Shown here piece by piece: positions 53,749-62,281 of a DNA stretch of 64,000 nt. The notes under the pieces were generated by a model that was given only the letters and a program-made list of their open reading frames with translations, ran no database searches and was not told the DNA's origin. Where the stretch lies: contig CAYWEN010000007.1 of NCBI GenBank assembly GCA_964457545.1, forward strand, positions 83,305 through 147,304. The letters are read 5' to 3'. The DNA comes from JAGGTJ01 sp964457545 (lineage in GTDB: Bacteria > Desulfobacterota > DSM-4660 > Desulfatiglandales > Desulfatiglandaceae). Every line of letters begins with the position of its first letter. Within the stretch, counting starts at the first letter, position 1. The position numbers were made by a program, and so were the translations under genes.

Positions 53749-54819
53749 ATGGAATTTGTTAAACCAGATATTAATATAAATTTTATTGGCAGACGCAACA
53801 TTGCGTTTATATTGTCCGGAACCCTTATAGTCTGTACTGTTCTGCTTTTATGGTGGAATGGAGGTCCAAACTATGGTGTTGACTTTACAGGTGGTGTGAT
53901 AGTACAGGTCAGGCTGGATAAAAAACATACCCCTTCAGAGATCAGAGAAGCCCTTAAAGCCGTTCAACTTGAAAACAGTATTATACAGGAGTTTGGAGAC
54001 AGGAATCACCTTGAATTCTTAATTCGCATAATAAAGACCGATGTAGCGTTAACCGGCCTTGGTGAAAAGGTTAAGCAGGCACTTGTTGCCGAATTTGGCA
54101 AGGGAGTGGAAATAAGACGGATAGAGATGGTTGGCCCACGGGTGGGAAAAGATTTGAGACAAAAGGCCCTGTTTGCTATTTTTTATTCCCTTTTGTTTAT
54201 TGCCATTTATATATCAGGCCGATTTGAGCTTAAATGGATGATGAGCATTGTCATGGCTGGATCGTTGGCCTTTGTGGTTTATGTGGCGACCATTATCGGC
54301 ATGAGTGTAACCTGGCTTATAATTCTTGCCATGATAGCAATCCTTGTTCTGTGCTGGGTGATGAAACTGAAGTATGCACTTGGAGCGATTGTTGCTCTTA
54401 TTCATGATGTAATTATCACTGTTGGTATGTTTGCCTTTACAGACAAGGAAATATCCCTGTCTGTTGTTGCGGCTCTTCTTACTATTGTGGGTTATTCCCT
54501 GAATGATACAATTATTGTTTTTGACCGGATTCGGGAAAACATTAAAAAACTTCGGAGGAAACCATTTGATGAAATAATGAACAAAAGTATCAATGAGACC
54601 CTTAGTCGTACTATTCTGACCTCTTCCACAACCCTTATTGTAGTGATTTCCCTTTTTATCCTTGGGGGCAATGTAATACACAATTTTGCCTTTGCCATGC
54701 TGGTAGGGATTGTTGTTGGAACATACTCCTCTATATTTGTTGCAAGTCCCGTGCTTTTGCTCTGGCATGATGACCGTTCCGGAAATCATGTCAAGACTCA
54801 AGCTCGTTCCCATAAATAG
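53749..54819 (+). CDS. secF: Protein translocase subunit SecF with extra hydrophobic insert
   Basis: SecF partners SecD. It has the usual NYGVDFTGGVIVQVRL start, EMVGPRVGKDLRQKALFAIFYSLLFIAIYI after the periplasmic domain, and VALIHDVIITVGMFA plus GYSLNDTIIVFDRIREN in the C-terminal membrane region. Between RFELKW and MKLKYALGAI (residues about 163-204) there is an additional stretch of about 40 residues with two hydrophobic segments (IVMAGSLAFVVYVATIIGM and LIILAMIAILVLCWVM) that most SecF proteins lack; typically the sequence reads RFEWKFALGAI. This lengthens the protein to 356 residues (usually about 310-320). Confidence 0.93.
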   Translation: MEFVKPDININFIGRRNIAFILSGTLIVCTVLLLWWNGGPNYGVDFTGGVIVQVRLDKKHTPSEIREALKAVQLENSIIQEFGDRNHLEFLIRIIKTDVALTGLGEKVKQALVAEFGKGVEIRRIEMVGPRVGKDLRQKALFAIFYSLLFIAIYISGRFELKWMMSIVMAGSLAFVVYVATIIGMSVTWLIILAMIAILVLCWVMKLKYALGAIVALIHDVIITVGMFAFTDKEISLSVVAALLTIVGYSLNDTIIVFDRIRENIKKLRRKPFDEIMNKSINETLSRTILTSSTTLIVVISLFILGGNVIHNFAFAMLVGIVVGTYSSIFVASPVLLLWHDDRSGNHVKTQARSHK

Positions 54820-54996
54820 GTTCCATCCATAAAAGGCCTTTTTGCACAATCCCGGTGTCAATCTACAGGATTCCTTGTATGACGTCTGTACACCTCCATA
54901 TAATTATCTGATTTTCTTGGTTTTGTCCCGTTTTATTTATAGGTTTGAGAGATTCATTGGTTTCCATAGCCCATTTATGGACGGGTATTGGACAGT
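54818..54996 (+). repeat. Family-1 dispersed repeat, copy I (complex)
   Basis: AGGTTCCATCCATAAAAGGCC starts immediately after the secF stop, followed by TTTTTGCACAATCCCGGTGT and CAATCTACAGGATTCCTTG, matching copy F nearly base for base. After an unrelated stretch (about 54887-54930) come GGTTTTGTCC and a TTTATAGGTTTGAG end, then another pair of ends GGTTTCCATAGCCC and CATTTATGGACGGG at 54959-54987. It may be a copy that was hit by a second one. Confidence 0.75.
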
Positions 54997-55295
54997 CTTC
55001 ATACACAGATAATTGTTTTTTACGAAATTGCTCATAGTTTGTCTTTTCACGGATGCAAGATATGTAGCCAACCCCTTGATGTTCCTTCTGTGGGTGCATA
55101 TTCTGCGGTCCAGGGGCCTGATCCTGTAAAAGGATATCCTGAAAATGGCCACCTGCTTTAGGCGGTGAGATTAGGCATCCAACCCAACGGATGATGTAGC
55201 GGATATAGAAATCTCATGGTATCAGGAGATTGAGCTGTAGATGGACATTTGAGAAGGTTTGATCTTGCATTTCTGTTGCTCTCTGTTTGTTGCAT
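54997..55295. other. Structured-looking gap upstream of TPR gene
   Basis: Within this gap, about 55139-55250 contains nested inverted words: CCACC...GGTG around 55149-55167, CATCC/GGATG around 55178-55192, and GAGATT (55167) with AATCTC (55210). It could be a structured RNA leader, or a decayed mobile-element end. No similarity to known riboswitches was recognised. Confidence 0.3.
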
Positions 55296-57110
55296 ATGAT
55301 GACAAATAAAAAGAAACAGTCTTATCCTATCCTTTTATGGAGTCTTATGATCCTGTCTATATCCCTCTTTGTGGGTATGTGGTGGGTGTGGCAAGGGCTG
55401 CATGCAAAATCTCCCCGATTTAATTACCTGCTGATTACGGTTAATCACGAACCGCAAAAGGTCATTTCAGGTGAAACTGTTCATTTTCGTCCGTCAGACA
55501 AGGTCAGGATAGTCAAGCTGTCAACAGATATACCTTTAAATTGGAATGTTCGCCTTGTTGCTATGGCAGCTTTTGATGTGGGCGCTCTCAAGTTTAAAGA
55601 AATGCCTCTTGTATCTCTTCTGCCAGATCATAATATCTTCAAACACTATGTTTTCCGAATAGAGGTAAAAATCAAAAACAGGATTATGGGCCATATGATA
55701 TGGGATGTTCAGCCCTGTGCAGAGGACTGGATAGAACATGCTGACAGTATCCATGATCCGGTAAAACGTTTGTCTTTTTTGAGGCTTGCCTTTCATACCC
55801 TGCCGGATGATCAAAGTATTTACATACGCCTGGTAGATGTACTGAAAGCACACAAGAGATGGGAACAGGCTGCCCATATTGTTGAAAATCACATTCATAA
55901 AAAAGGTATTACAAAGGCAGATCTGTCGGAACTTTTGAATATATACACCGCAATGTCTGACAGGGATGGCATGATATCTGTGTTAAGAAGGCTTCTGAAA
56001 CTTGATCCTAATGATCTGTCTGCAAGGGTGAAACTGGCCGGGCTTTTGGAAGAAAGTGGAAAAAATGAAGATGCCATTCAACAATACAAGGCTATTCTGG
56101 ACCATGTTGATAAAAAGGATGCCTTGCCTGTGTACGAGAGACTTGGATATCTTTACAGCAAAACTGGTAACAGAAAAAAGGCTGTTTTTTACTATTTAAA
56201 GGCCATTAAACAGGATAAAAAAAATCCGGATCTGTATTATAGCATATCTTATCTTTACAAGGATATGGGACGTAAAAGTCTGGCAGATTCATATCTTGCA
56301 AAGGCCATTGATCTTAAAACGGATGATATTGACAGTCGAATTGAACTTGCGAATGATTTGATAAAAAAAGGAGATTTGGCAAAGGCAGAAAAATATGTAA
56401 CAGACGTTTTAAAGAAAAAACCTTCTCTCCTGGATGCCCTTATCCTGATGTCTGCTATTAAAGATAAGAAGGGAGATAAAAAGGGTCTTTTGGATACATA
56501 CAAAAAGATACTTGCTGTTCAGCCTGACAATCAAAATGTATTGTACAATCTCGGTGTTCTGGAGTATGAAAGGGCCGCTTTTGATCAGAGCAAGAATTAT
56601 TTTTTAAAATACTTAAAGAAACATCCTGAAGATAAAGATGTTCATAGACTTATGTTTGATATCTGCAGAAAACAGAAAGACAAAAAATGTGCATTTCATG
56701 AGGCGACGATACTGATGAGACTTATGCCTCATTATATTGATGCCTACCGTGTTATATTTGAATATCTTAAGAACAGGGCAGATTACAACACTCTCATTTC
56801 TTTAATGAATAAGGCAGTAAAAAGTAATCCTGATAAAGTGGAGCTGAGAAAGTTTCTTGCAGTTGCTTACCTTAAAGCAGGGAATGATATTCAGGCTGCA
56901 AGGCAGATTGAAAAGATACTTAAGACAAGACCCGAAAATACTGGACTGTTGTTCGATCTTGCTGCTTTAAGAGAAAGACAGGGGGATATTGAAGGTGCCC
57001 TTGCTGTTTACAAAAGGATTATTGCTATCTCACCTGATAATGAAAAAGCTGAAAACGCATATATTCAGCTCAGACTCCAAAGAGTTAAACAGGAGGAGCA
57101 AAAGCGATGA
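55296..57110 (+). CDS. Membrane-anchored TPR repeat protein
   Basis: This is a 604-residue protein with one N-terminal transmembrane helix (YPILLWSLMILSISLFVGMWWVW) and a large extracytoplasmic part. After a beta-rich segment (residues about 40-140) come many tetratricopeptide repeats, for example AIQQYKAILDHVDKKDALPVYERLGYLYSKTGNRKKAVFYYLKAIKQDKKNPDLYYSISYLYKDMGRKSLADSYLAKAI. Such proteins scaffold envelope complexes; no specific role can be assigned. Start codons at 55287 (TTG), 55296 and 55299 (ATG) are possible and none has a good ribosome binding site. Its stop overlaps the next gene by four bases. Confidence 0.85.
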   Translation: MMTNKKKQSYPILLWSLMILSISLFVGMWWVWQGLHAKSPRFNYLLITVNHEPQKVISGETVHFRPSDKVRIVKLSTDIPLNWNVRLVAMAAFDVGALKFKEMPLVSLLPDHNIFKHYVFRIEVKIKNRIMGHMIWDVQPCAEDWIEHADSIHDPVKRLSFLRLAFHTLPDDQSIYIRLVDVLKAHKRWEQAAHIVENHIHKKGITKADLSELLNIYTAMSDRDGMISVLRRLLKLDPNDLSARVKLAGLLEESGKNEDAIQQYKAILDHVDKKDALPVYERLGYLYSKTGNRKKAVFYYLKAIKQDKKNPDLYYSISYLYKDMGRKSLADSYLAKAIDLKTDDIDSRIELANDLIKKGDLAKAEKYVTDVLKKKPSLLDALILMSAIKDKKGDKKGLLDTYKKILAVQPDNQNVLYNLGVLEYERAAFDQSKNYFLKYLKKHPEDKDVHRLMFDICRKQKDKKCAFHEATILMRLMPHYIDAYRVIFEYLKNRADYNTLISLMNKAVKSNPDKVELRKFLAVAYLKAGNDIQAARQIEKILKTRPENTGLLFDLAALRERQGDIEGALAVYKRIIAISPDNEKAENAYIQLRLQRVKQEEQKR

Positions 57111-57796
57111 AGCCGGAATTTGTTGTTGCCAGGGATTTACCTGATGCATGGTTTCAATGTGTATACAGGCTGCTTGAGACAGGTGATGAATATATTATAG
57201 ACAGGGGAAGTTACAAGGGGCAAAAACGTCTCGAGTTTGACTATATAACCGTGCATGTAAAATATCCTTCTGCCAGGCCTTTACTACCCGACATTCCTCC
57301 TTCACTGGGAATCCCCAATCCTGTTGCAGAGGATTATCTTGATCAATATCTTCCATATCTTATGACATCTGTCAGCCAGCCGGGTGAAGAGTATACGTAT
57401 GGTCAATATCTTGAGTCACAGATTAATGAAGTTATCCGTATGTACAAAAAAGATGGATATGGAACCAATCAGGCATATATGCTTGTGGGGGACCAGGATT
57501 CAATATATCTTGACAATCCTCCGTGCCTGCGGGGGATAGACACCCGTATCAAGGATGGCAGGCTGCATTTTTTTGTGTACTTCAGATCATGGGATCTGTG
57601 GAACGGTTTCCCTGCCAATCTTGGCGCCATACAGATGTTAAAGGAATATATGGCCCTGAGTATAGGGGTTAAAGATGGCGAGATTATTGCTGCGAGCAAG
57701 GGTCTGCATTTGTATGATTATGTTTGGGAACTTGCAAAACTAAGAACTATGCAAAAGGATGTCGACTCAAGGAAGTCAAAAGGGCCTAATGGTTAA
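57107..57796 (+). CDS. Archaeal-type thymidylate synthase homologue
   Basis: The 229 residues resemble the short archaeal thymidylate synthase family (ThyA superfamily). The nucleophile would be Cys140 in DNPPCLRGID, corresponding to the PCH motif of ThyA. FRSWDLWNGFPANLGAIQML (about residues 159-178) matches the phosphate/dUMP-binding RSxD and GxPxN motifs, and GLHLYDYVWEL (about 199-209) matches the HIY region. It would make dTMP from dUMP with methylene-THF. It overlaps the TPR gene (ATGA) and rlmN (start within its last codons), and dut lies 1.2 kb downstream, which fits a dTMP pathway. ThyX and classical ThyA are not seen here. Confidence 0.8.
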   Translation: MKPEFVVARDLPDAWFQCVYRLLETGDEYIIDRGSYKGQKRLEFDYITVHVKYPSARPLLPDIPPSLGIPNPVAEDYLDQYLPYLMTSVSQPGEEYTYGQYLESQINEVIRMYKKDGYGTNQAYMLVGDQDSIYLDNPPCLRGIDTRIKDGRLHFFVYFRSWDLWNGFPANLGAIQMLKEYMALSIGVKDGEIIAASKGLHLYDYVWELAKLRTMQKDVDSRKSKGPNG

Positions 57797-58829
57797 GATT
57801 GATTTAAAAGGTATGGACCATAAAGAGATGGAACAATGGGCAGAAAGCTATGGACTGGATGCCTATCGAGGCCGTCAGATAAGGCAGTGGCTTTTTTCAA
57901 AGATGGTTTCCTCCTTCGGGGAGATGACGAATGTTCCAAAGGTTCTTATAGAAGCGCTTGAACAGGATGCAGTTATAAATAATCTCCAGAAGATCCGTAC
58001 TCTTGTTTCAAAGGATGGGACAAAAAAATACCTGTTCCGGCTTTGGGATGGTTGTGTTATTGAATCAGTCCTTATACCTGACAGAGGGCATTTTACACTC
58101 TGTATATCTTCCCAGGCAGGCTGTGCCATGGGCTGTCGTTTTTGTCTTACAGGGAAACAGGGTTTCACAAGAAATCTGACTCCCTCTGAAATAATTGATC
58201 AGGTTATAGAGGTCAAACGCTCTTTGGCCAAACCTTCGGATCTTAGAAATATTGTCTTTATGGGAATGGGTGAACCTCTTGCCAATTATGATGCGGTTGT
58301 AAAGGCGATCAGAAATATTGTGGGAGAAGATGCCCTGAATTTTTCCACACGCAAGGTAACTGTTTCTACCTGTGGTCTTGTTCCAAATATCAGAAAACTG
58401 GGCCTTTCAGATGTTACGGTCAACCTTGCTGTTTCCCTGAATGCCACTGACAACGAGACACGCAGTTTTCTCATGCCTGTAAACAAAAAATATCCTTTGA
58501 AAAAACTTATTTCAGCCTGCCGGGAATATCCTTTGCCTAACAGACGCATGATAACCTTTGAATATATACTTATCAATGATGTCAACGACAGTGTTAATGA
58601 TGCTTACAGGTTATGTCGTCTATTGTCAGGAATAAGGGCCAAGATCAATTTGATCCCATTGAATCCCCACCTTAACCTGGATCTTTTTCCTGCTCCAATG
58701 AACAAGATTTTGCATTTCCAGGATATTCTTATATCCAATAATTTTACCGCCATGATCAGGAAGAGTAAAGGTGCTGATATTATGGCTGCATGTGGGCAGT
58801 TGAGCGGAGAATATCTTGGTTCCATATAA
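57789..58829 (+). CDS. rlmN: Dual-specificity 23S rRNA/tRNA m2A methyltransferase RlmN
   Basis: RlmN is a radical SAM enzyme that methylates C2 of A2503 in 23S rRNA and A37 in some tRNAs. The radical SAM motif CAMGCRFCLTG follows SSQAGC. GFTRNLTPSEIIDQVIE, NIVFMGMGEPLANYDAV and STCGLVPNIRKL are diagnostic, and MAACGQL near the C-terminus supplies the methyl-carrying Cys. I chose the ATG at 57789 (MVKIDLKGMDHKEME), which overlaps the previous gene's stop; a longer frame begins at 57759. At 346 residues the length is normal. Confidence 0.96.
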   Translation: MVKIDLKGMDHKEMEQWAESYGLDAYRGRQIRQWLFSKMVSSFGEMTNVPKVLIEALEQDAVINNLQKIRTLVSKDGTKKYLFRLWDGCVIESVLIPDRGHFTLCISSQAGCAMGCRFCLTGKQGFTRNLTPSEIIDQVIEVKRSLAKPSDLRNIVFMGMGEPLANYDAVVKAIRNIVGEDALNFSTRKVTVSTCGLVPNIRKLGLSDVTVNLAVSLNATDNETRSFLMPVNKKYPLKKLISACREYPLPNRRMITFEYILINDVNDSVNDAYRLCRLLSGIRAKINLIPLNPHLNLDLFPAPMNKILHFQDILISNNFTAMIRKSKGADIMAACGQLSGEYLGSI

Positions 58830-58871
58830 CAATCTGTTTTCAGTGAAGTTTTCACATATAAAAAACTGTGT

Positions 58872-58989
58872 TCTGTTCATAGATGGCCTTTTTGCAGAAA
58901 TCCGGTGTCAACCGCGGGAGGTCTGTATTCCTCCGTGCCCCTGATTTCCCTGATCCTGTCCACAAATTTTTGTTTATAGACAGGAAACT
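58872..58989 (+). repeat. Family-1 dispersed repeat, copy J
   Basis: TTCATAGATGGCCTTTTTGC, then AGAAATCCGGTGTCAACCGC, begin the copy. The right part has GATCCTGTCCACAAATTTTTG and ends with TTTATAGACAGGAAAC. About 20 extra bases lie in the middle (58920-58945). It lies in the 230-bp rlmN-dut gap. Confidence 0.75.
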
Positions 58990-59059
58990 CACGATTGTCT
59001 ACGGTCTGTGCAGGGACAGGCCCCAATGAAACACATTCCTGTGTATAAAGACTGAACTT

Positions 59060-59509
59060 ATGGAAGAAATTAAGATTAATATAAAAAAATTACCGGACTG
59101 TGAAGACATTCCTTTACCTCGGTATGCAACAACACAGGCTGTGGGTATGGACCTTCATGCAGCAGTTGATAACGAAATGGTTCTTCTGCCGGGTAACAGG
59201 GCATTAATTCCCACAGGTATCTGTATTGCGCTGCCCTGTGGAGCGGAAGCACAGATCAGGCCGAGGAGCGGACTTGCCATACAATATGGTGTTACTGTCT
59301 TGAATTCTCCCGGCACTGTTGATTCTGATTATAGAGGTGAAATAAAGGTTATACTGGTGAACCTGGGAGATAAGCCCTTCCGGATCAACAGAGGAGACCG
59401 GATTGCCCAGATGGTTATAGGAAAGATTGTACGCGGGACATGGGTTGTTGATGGTAAACTTGCTGTGACATCGAGAGGCTCAGGGGGTTTTGGGCACACC
59501 GGAATATAA
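59060..59509 (+). CDS. dut: Deoxyuridine 5'-triphosphate nucleotidohydrolase
   Basis: Dut hydrolyses dUTP to dUMP and pyrophosphate, keeping uracil out of DNA and supplying dUMP to thymidylate synthase. It is trimeric. All five motifs are present: AVGMDLHAAVD, RPRSGLAIQYG (catalytic region), NSPGTVDSDYRGEIKVILVN, RINRGDRIAQMVI and the C-terminal Gly-rich RGSGGFGHTG that closes the active site. At 149 residues the length is standard. No clear ribosome binding site precedes the ATG. Confidence 0.96.
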   Translation: MEEIKINIKKLPDCEDIPLPRYATTQAVGMDLHAAVDNEMVLLPGNRALIPTGICIALPCGAEAQIRPRSGLAIQYGVTVLNSPGTVDSDYRGEIKVILVNLGDKPFRINRGDRIAQMVIGKIVRGTWVVDGKLAVTSRGSGGFGHTGI

Positions 59510-59672
59510 ACAGGAAGCAAGGCTGTAAAAAAACAGAATATAATCTGGTGGATCTTGATAATTAGATTTTTAAACAAAGGTTACAGCAATGTAAAAGAAA
59601 ATCAATCGCTTTTAATAAGTTGCAGGTTAAACAGGTTAATAAATCCAAGGTATAAGGAGCTGTTTTGACAAA

Positions 59673-60773
59673 ATGAATCAGAAACAAACAATACATCTAA
59701 TTGCTGCAGCCCGACCAAACTTTATGAAGATTGCGCCACTCTATCATGCACTTGTAAGGGAAGAATGGGCAGAGCCAATCATTGTTCATACAGGTCAACA
59801 TTATGATCCGAACATGTCAGATGCCTTTTTCCAGGATTTGAATCTTCCTCTGCCTCATATTAATCTTGGCGTTGGAAGCGGGACACATGCAGAGCAGACC
59901 GGCAGCGTGATGATTGAGTATGAAAAGGTTATTGTGGGAAACAGGCCTGATCTGGTAGTCGTGGTTGGGGATGTAAATTCAACTGTTGCCTGCACCCTCG
60001 CTGCAGTCAAGCTGGGGATCACGGTTGCCCATCTTGAGGCAGGTCTTCGTTCTTTTGATCGTACAATGCCTGAAGAAATCAACCGGATTGTGACTGATTC
60101 CATTGCCGATTATCTGTGGACACCTTCCCCTGATGCAGATGATAATCTTATACATAACGGTATTGCATCTGAAAGGATTTCAATGGTTGGTAACATCATG
60201 ATTGACTCGCTTGTGATGATGATGCCTGCAATCCGAACGGAAACTACGAGAGAAGACCTGGGACTTGTGGATAAAAACTATGGAGTGGTTACTCTTCACC
60301 GGCCATCCAATGTGGATAACCCTGATATTCTTTCCAGTCTGTGTCATGGACTTGCAAGGATAGCAAGACAAACCGGTCTTGTTTTTCCTGTTCATCCGCG
60401 CACCGCAAAAAATTTGCGCAAATTCGGGCTTTATGACTATCTCAGTGATACTCCCGGGATTGTTCTGACAGATCCGCTTGGATATAAGGCCTTTATGAAC
60501 CTGGTATTAGGTTGTAAATTTGTAATAACCGATTCCGGTGGCATACAGGAAGAGACAACATATCTGAAGATTCCCTGTGTGACACTACGCCCCAATACAG
60601 AACGGCCAATAACAGTAACCCAAGGGACAAATAAACTGAGCACTCCGGAAAAGATCGAAACCGACCTGAAAAAAGCAATGGAAAAGGATTGCAAATCACC
60701 ACCTTTGTTTTGGGATGGGAAAACAGCAGAAAGGGTTGTTGACGCTATTAAAACGATATGCTGTTGCCATTAA
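59673..60773 (+). CDS. wecB: UDP-N-acetylglucosamine 2-epimerase (non-hydrolysing)
   Basis: WecB interconverts UDP-GlcNAc and UDP-ManNAc for surface polysaccharide. It has the GT-B fold. Signatures are IHLIAAARPNFMKIAPLYHAL, VHTGQHYDPNMSDAFFQDL, VVVGDVNSTVACTLAAVKLGI with AHLEAGLRSFDRTMPEEINRIVTD, and VITDSGGIQEETTYLKIPCVTLRPNTERPIT. At 366 residues it is normal. An AAGGAGC site precedes the ATG. It is the last gene before the decayed IS3 element. Confidence 0.95.
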   Translation: MNQKQTIHLIAAARPNFMKIAPLYHALVREEWAEPIIVHTGQHYDPNMSDAFFQDLNLPLPHINLGVGSGTHAEQTGSVMIEYEKVIVGNRPDLVVVVGDVNSTVACTLAAVKLGITVAHLEAGLRSFDRTMPEEINRIVTDSIADYLWTPSPDADDNLIHNGIASERISMVGNIMIDSLVMMMPAIRTETTREDLGLVDKNYGVVTLHRPSNVDNPDILSSLCHGLARIARQTGLVFPVHPRTAKNLRKFGLYDYLSDTPGIVLTDPLGYKAFMNLVLGCKFVITDSGGIQEETTYLKIPCVTLRPNTERPITVTQGTNKLSTPEKIETDLKKAMEKDCKSPPLFWDGKTAERVVDAIKTICCCH

Positions 60774-60778
60774 AATGT

Positions 60779-61505
60779 ATGGTGGACCCCCAAAAATGAG
60801 ACAATATGCTAAAATAGCAATTGTAATACTGAGAAGGGGGATTCAAAGTGAAACGTAGAAAGTTTTTTGAGGAATTTAAAGCCAGGGTTGCGCTTAAAGC
60901 CATTACGGGACAAAAAACCGTGCAAGAATTGGCAGAGGGATTTGGAATTTATGTCAATCAAATCAAACTGTGAAAAAAGCAACTTCTGGAAACGGCACAC
61001 AAGGCGTTCAGCCCCTGCCTGCTGCAGGCAGGGTGGCAAGGACAGGGAGGCGAAACGGACCGAACGGGAGCGGGACGGACTGTATCGGAACGTGGGGCAA
61101 CTGCAAATAGAAGCAGGCCGGCTTGAAAAAAAGACCGGGCTGCTCTAATGACAGTGGCAGAGAAGCGAGCCATGATAGAGCCTGAGCACCCCAAAGCTGA
61201 GTGTAAGGATACAATGTAAACTGATTGGACTGCCACGATCCAGTTACTGCCGGGAACCGAAAACGGAGATCAAAGATAATTTAGAGCTGATGAGTCTGAT
61301 TGAGGAGGAATACGCCCGTCACCCTTTTTACGGGACCTGCAAGATGCGGGATTTCCTTCAGAATCAAACCTTTGGGAGGAGGACGCCGGCAGAGGTTTAC
61401 CGGGGTGCCTCGGAATTAGGGAAGGCTGCTTGACCATGAGCTACAACATGACCATTTCCATACACCTTGGCACTAAAAAATGATCTTGACATTGAGGTCC
61501 GCTTT
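60779..61505 (+). mobile_element. Decayed IS3-family insertion sequence
   Basis: The left end TGGACCCCCAAAAATGAGAC is the classic IS3-type terminus, and a rightward ATTGAGGTCCGCTTTA near 61490-61505 looks like the opposite end. Between them are remnants of both transposase frames. The stretch is full of stop codons and frameshifts and is internally deleted, with a CCCTGCCTG/CAGGCAGGG hairpin near 61012-61032. Confidence 0.8.
60848..61433 (+). pseudogene. IS3-type transposase orfA/orfB remnants
   Basis: The frame from 60848 reads KRRKFFEEFKARVALKAITG, then QKTVQELAEGFGIYVNQIKL and a TGA where W is normal (before KKQLLE), typical of OrfA helix-turn-helix. The C-terminal OrfA piece (RTERERDGLYRNVGQLQIEA, GRLEKKTGLL) lies in another frame. 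OrfB is represented by its start (KRAMIEPEHPKLS-like) and a fragment EEEYARHPFYGTCKMRDFLQ, then jumps straight to the C-terminal RRTPAEVYRG motif, so most of the catalytic domain is deleted. Confidence 0.8.
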
Positions 61506-61598
61506 ATACCCCCTGACAGCGGTTAACCTGTGGCGGTGCAGTTTTTATAATTTTAGGAAGGCTGGGTATAATCCCCCCTGCCAAGGAGAGAAAAAAGA

Positions 61599-62147
61599 AT
61601 GTATTTTGACAAAACAGGCAAAATAAATACAGAAACAGCCCTGAAGCTGGCCTTTGAACGTGCCCGTGAGCTGGGCATTGATGAGGTGCTTGTACCATCG
61701 ACCTCCGGGGCCACCGGATTTGCAGCCCTGGAATTAAATCCCGGCTGTCATATCGTTGTGGTCACCTATCATTGCGGTTTTCGTGAACCTTTCCAGAAAG
61801 TTATGCCTGACAAGGTGCGCAGCGATCTTGAAAAACGCGGTGCCGCAGTGGTTTCGGCCACACATGCCCTGAGTGGCCTGGAACGCTCGCTTGCCAAGAA
61901 GCACGGCGGAATCTACCCTGTTCTGATCATTGCCGATACCCTGCGCCTCTTCGGCCAGGGTACCAAAGTAGCTGTAGAAATCGCCATAATGGCAGCAGAT
62001 GCCGGCATGCTAAGCGGTAAAGATATTGTGGCCCTCGGTGGCACGGGTCAGGGCGTGGACACTGCCCTGGTGCTGAAGCCGGCCAGCCAGTCTGACCTGT
62101 ACGACCTGCGCATCAGGGAAATTATCTGTAAACCCCGGGTTTTTTGA
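61599..62147 (+). CDS. Pyruvate kinase alpha/beta-domain family protein
   Basis: This 182-residue protein matches the stand-alone pyruvate kinase C-terminal (alpha/beta) domain family. It lacks the catalytic barrel and so is not a pyruvate kinase. TALKLAFERARELGIDEVLVPSTSGATGFAALEL begins the fold, and VEIAIMAADAGMLSGKDIVALGGTGQGVDTALVLKPA resembles the allosteric-site region. Its role is unknown. An AGGAGAGA site precedes the ATG. The gene is visibly more GC-rich than those to its left and lies just beyond a decayed IS3 element, so it may have been acquired. Confidence 0.82.
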   Translation: MYFDKTGKINTETALKLAFERARELGIDEVLVPSTSGATGFAALELNPGCHIVVVTYHCGFREPFQKVMPDKVRSDLEKRGAAVVSATHALSGLERSLAKKHGGIYPVLIIADTLRLFGQGTKVAVEIAIMAADAGMLSGKDIVALGGTGQGVDTALVLKPASQSDLYDLRIREIICKPRVF

Positions 62148-62281
62148 AAACTTTAAGATATATAATTCTGCAACGGGATCTTTCCTGGTGCTGTCTTTAA
62201 AAGGCTTGATAAAAAAAGAGTCCCAATGCGCATTATCCGGAAGAAAAAAGAATAATCCCTTCCAGTGATCGGTATGTATGG

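Noticed and set aside
53559..53762. Short ORF between secD and secF
   Set aside because: No ribosome binding site and no recognisable features; overlaps the secF start out of frame.
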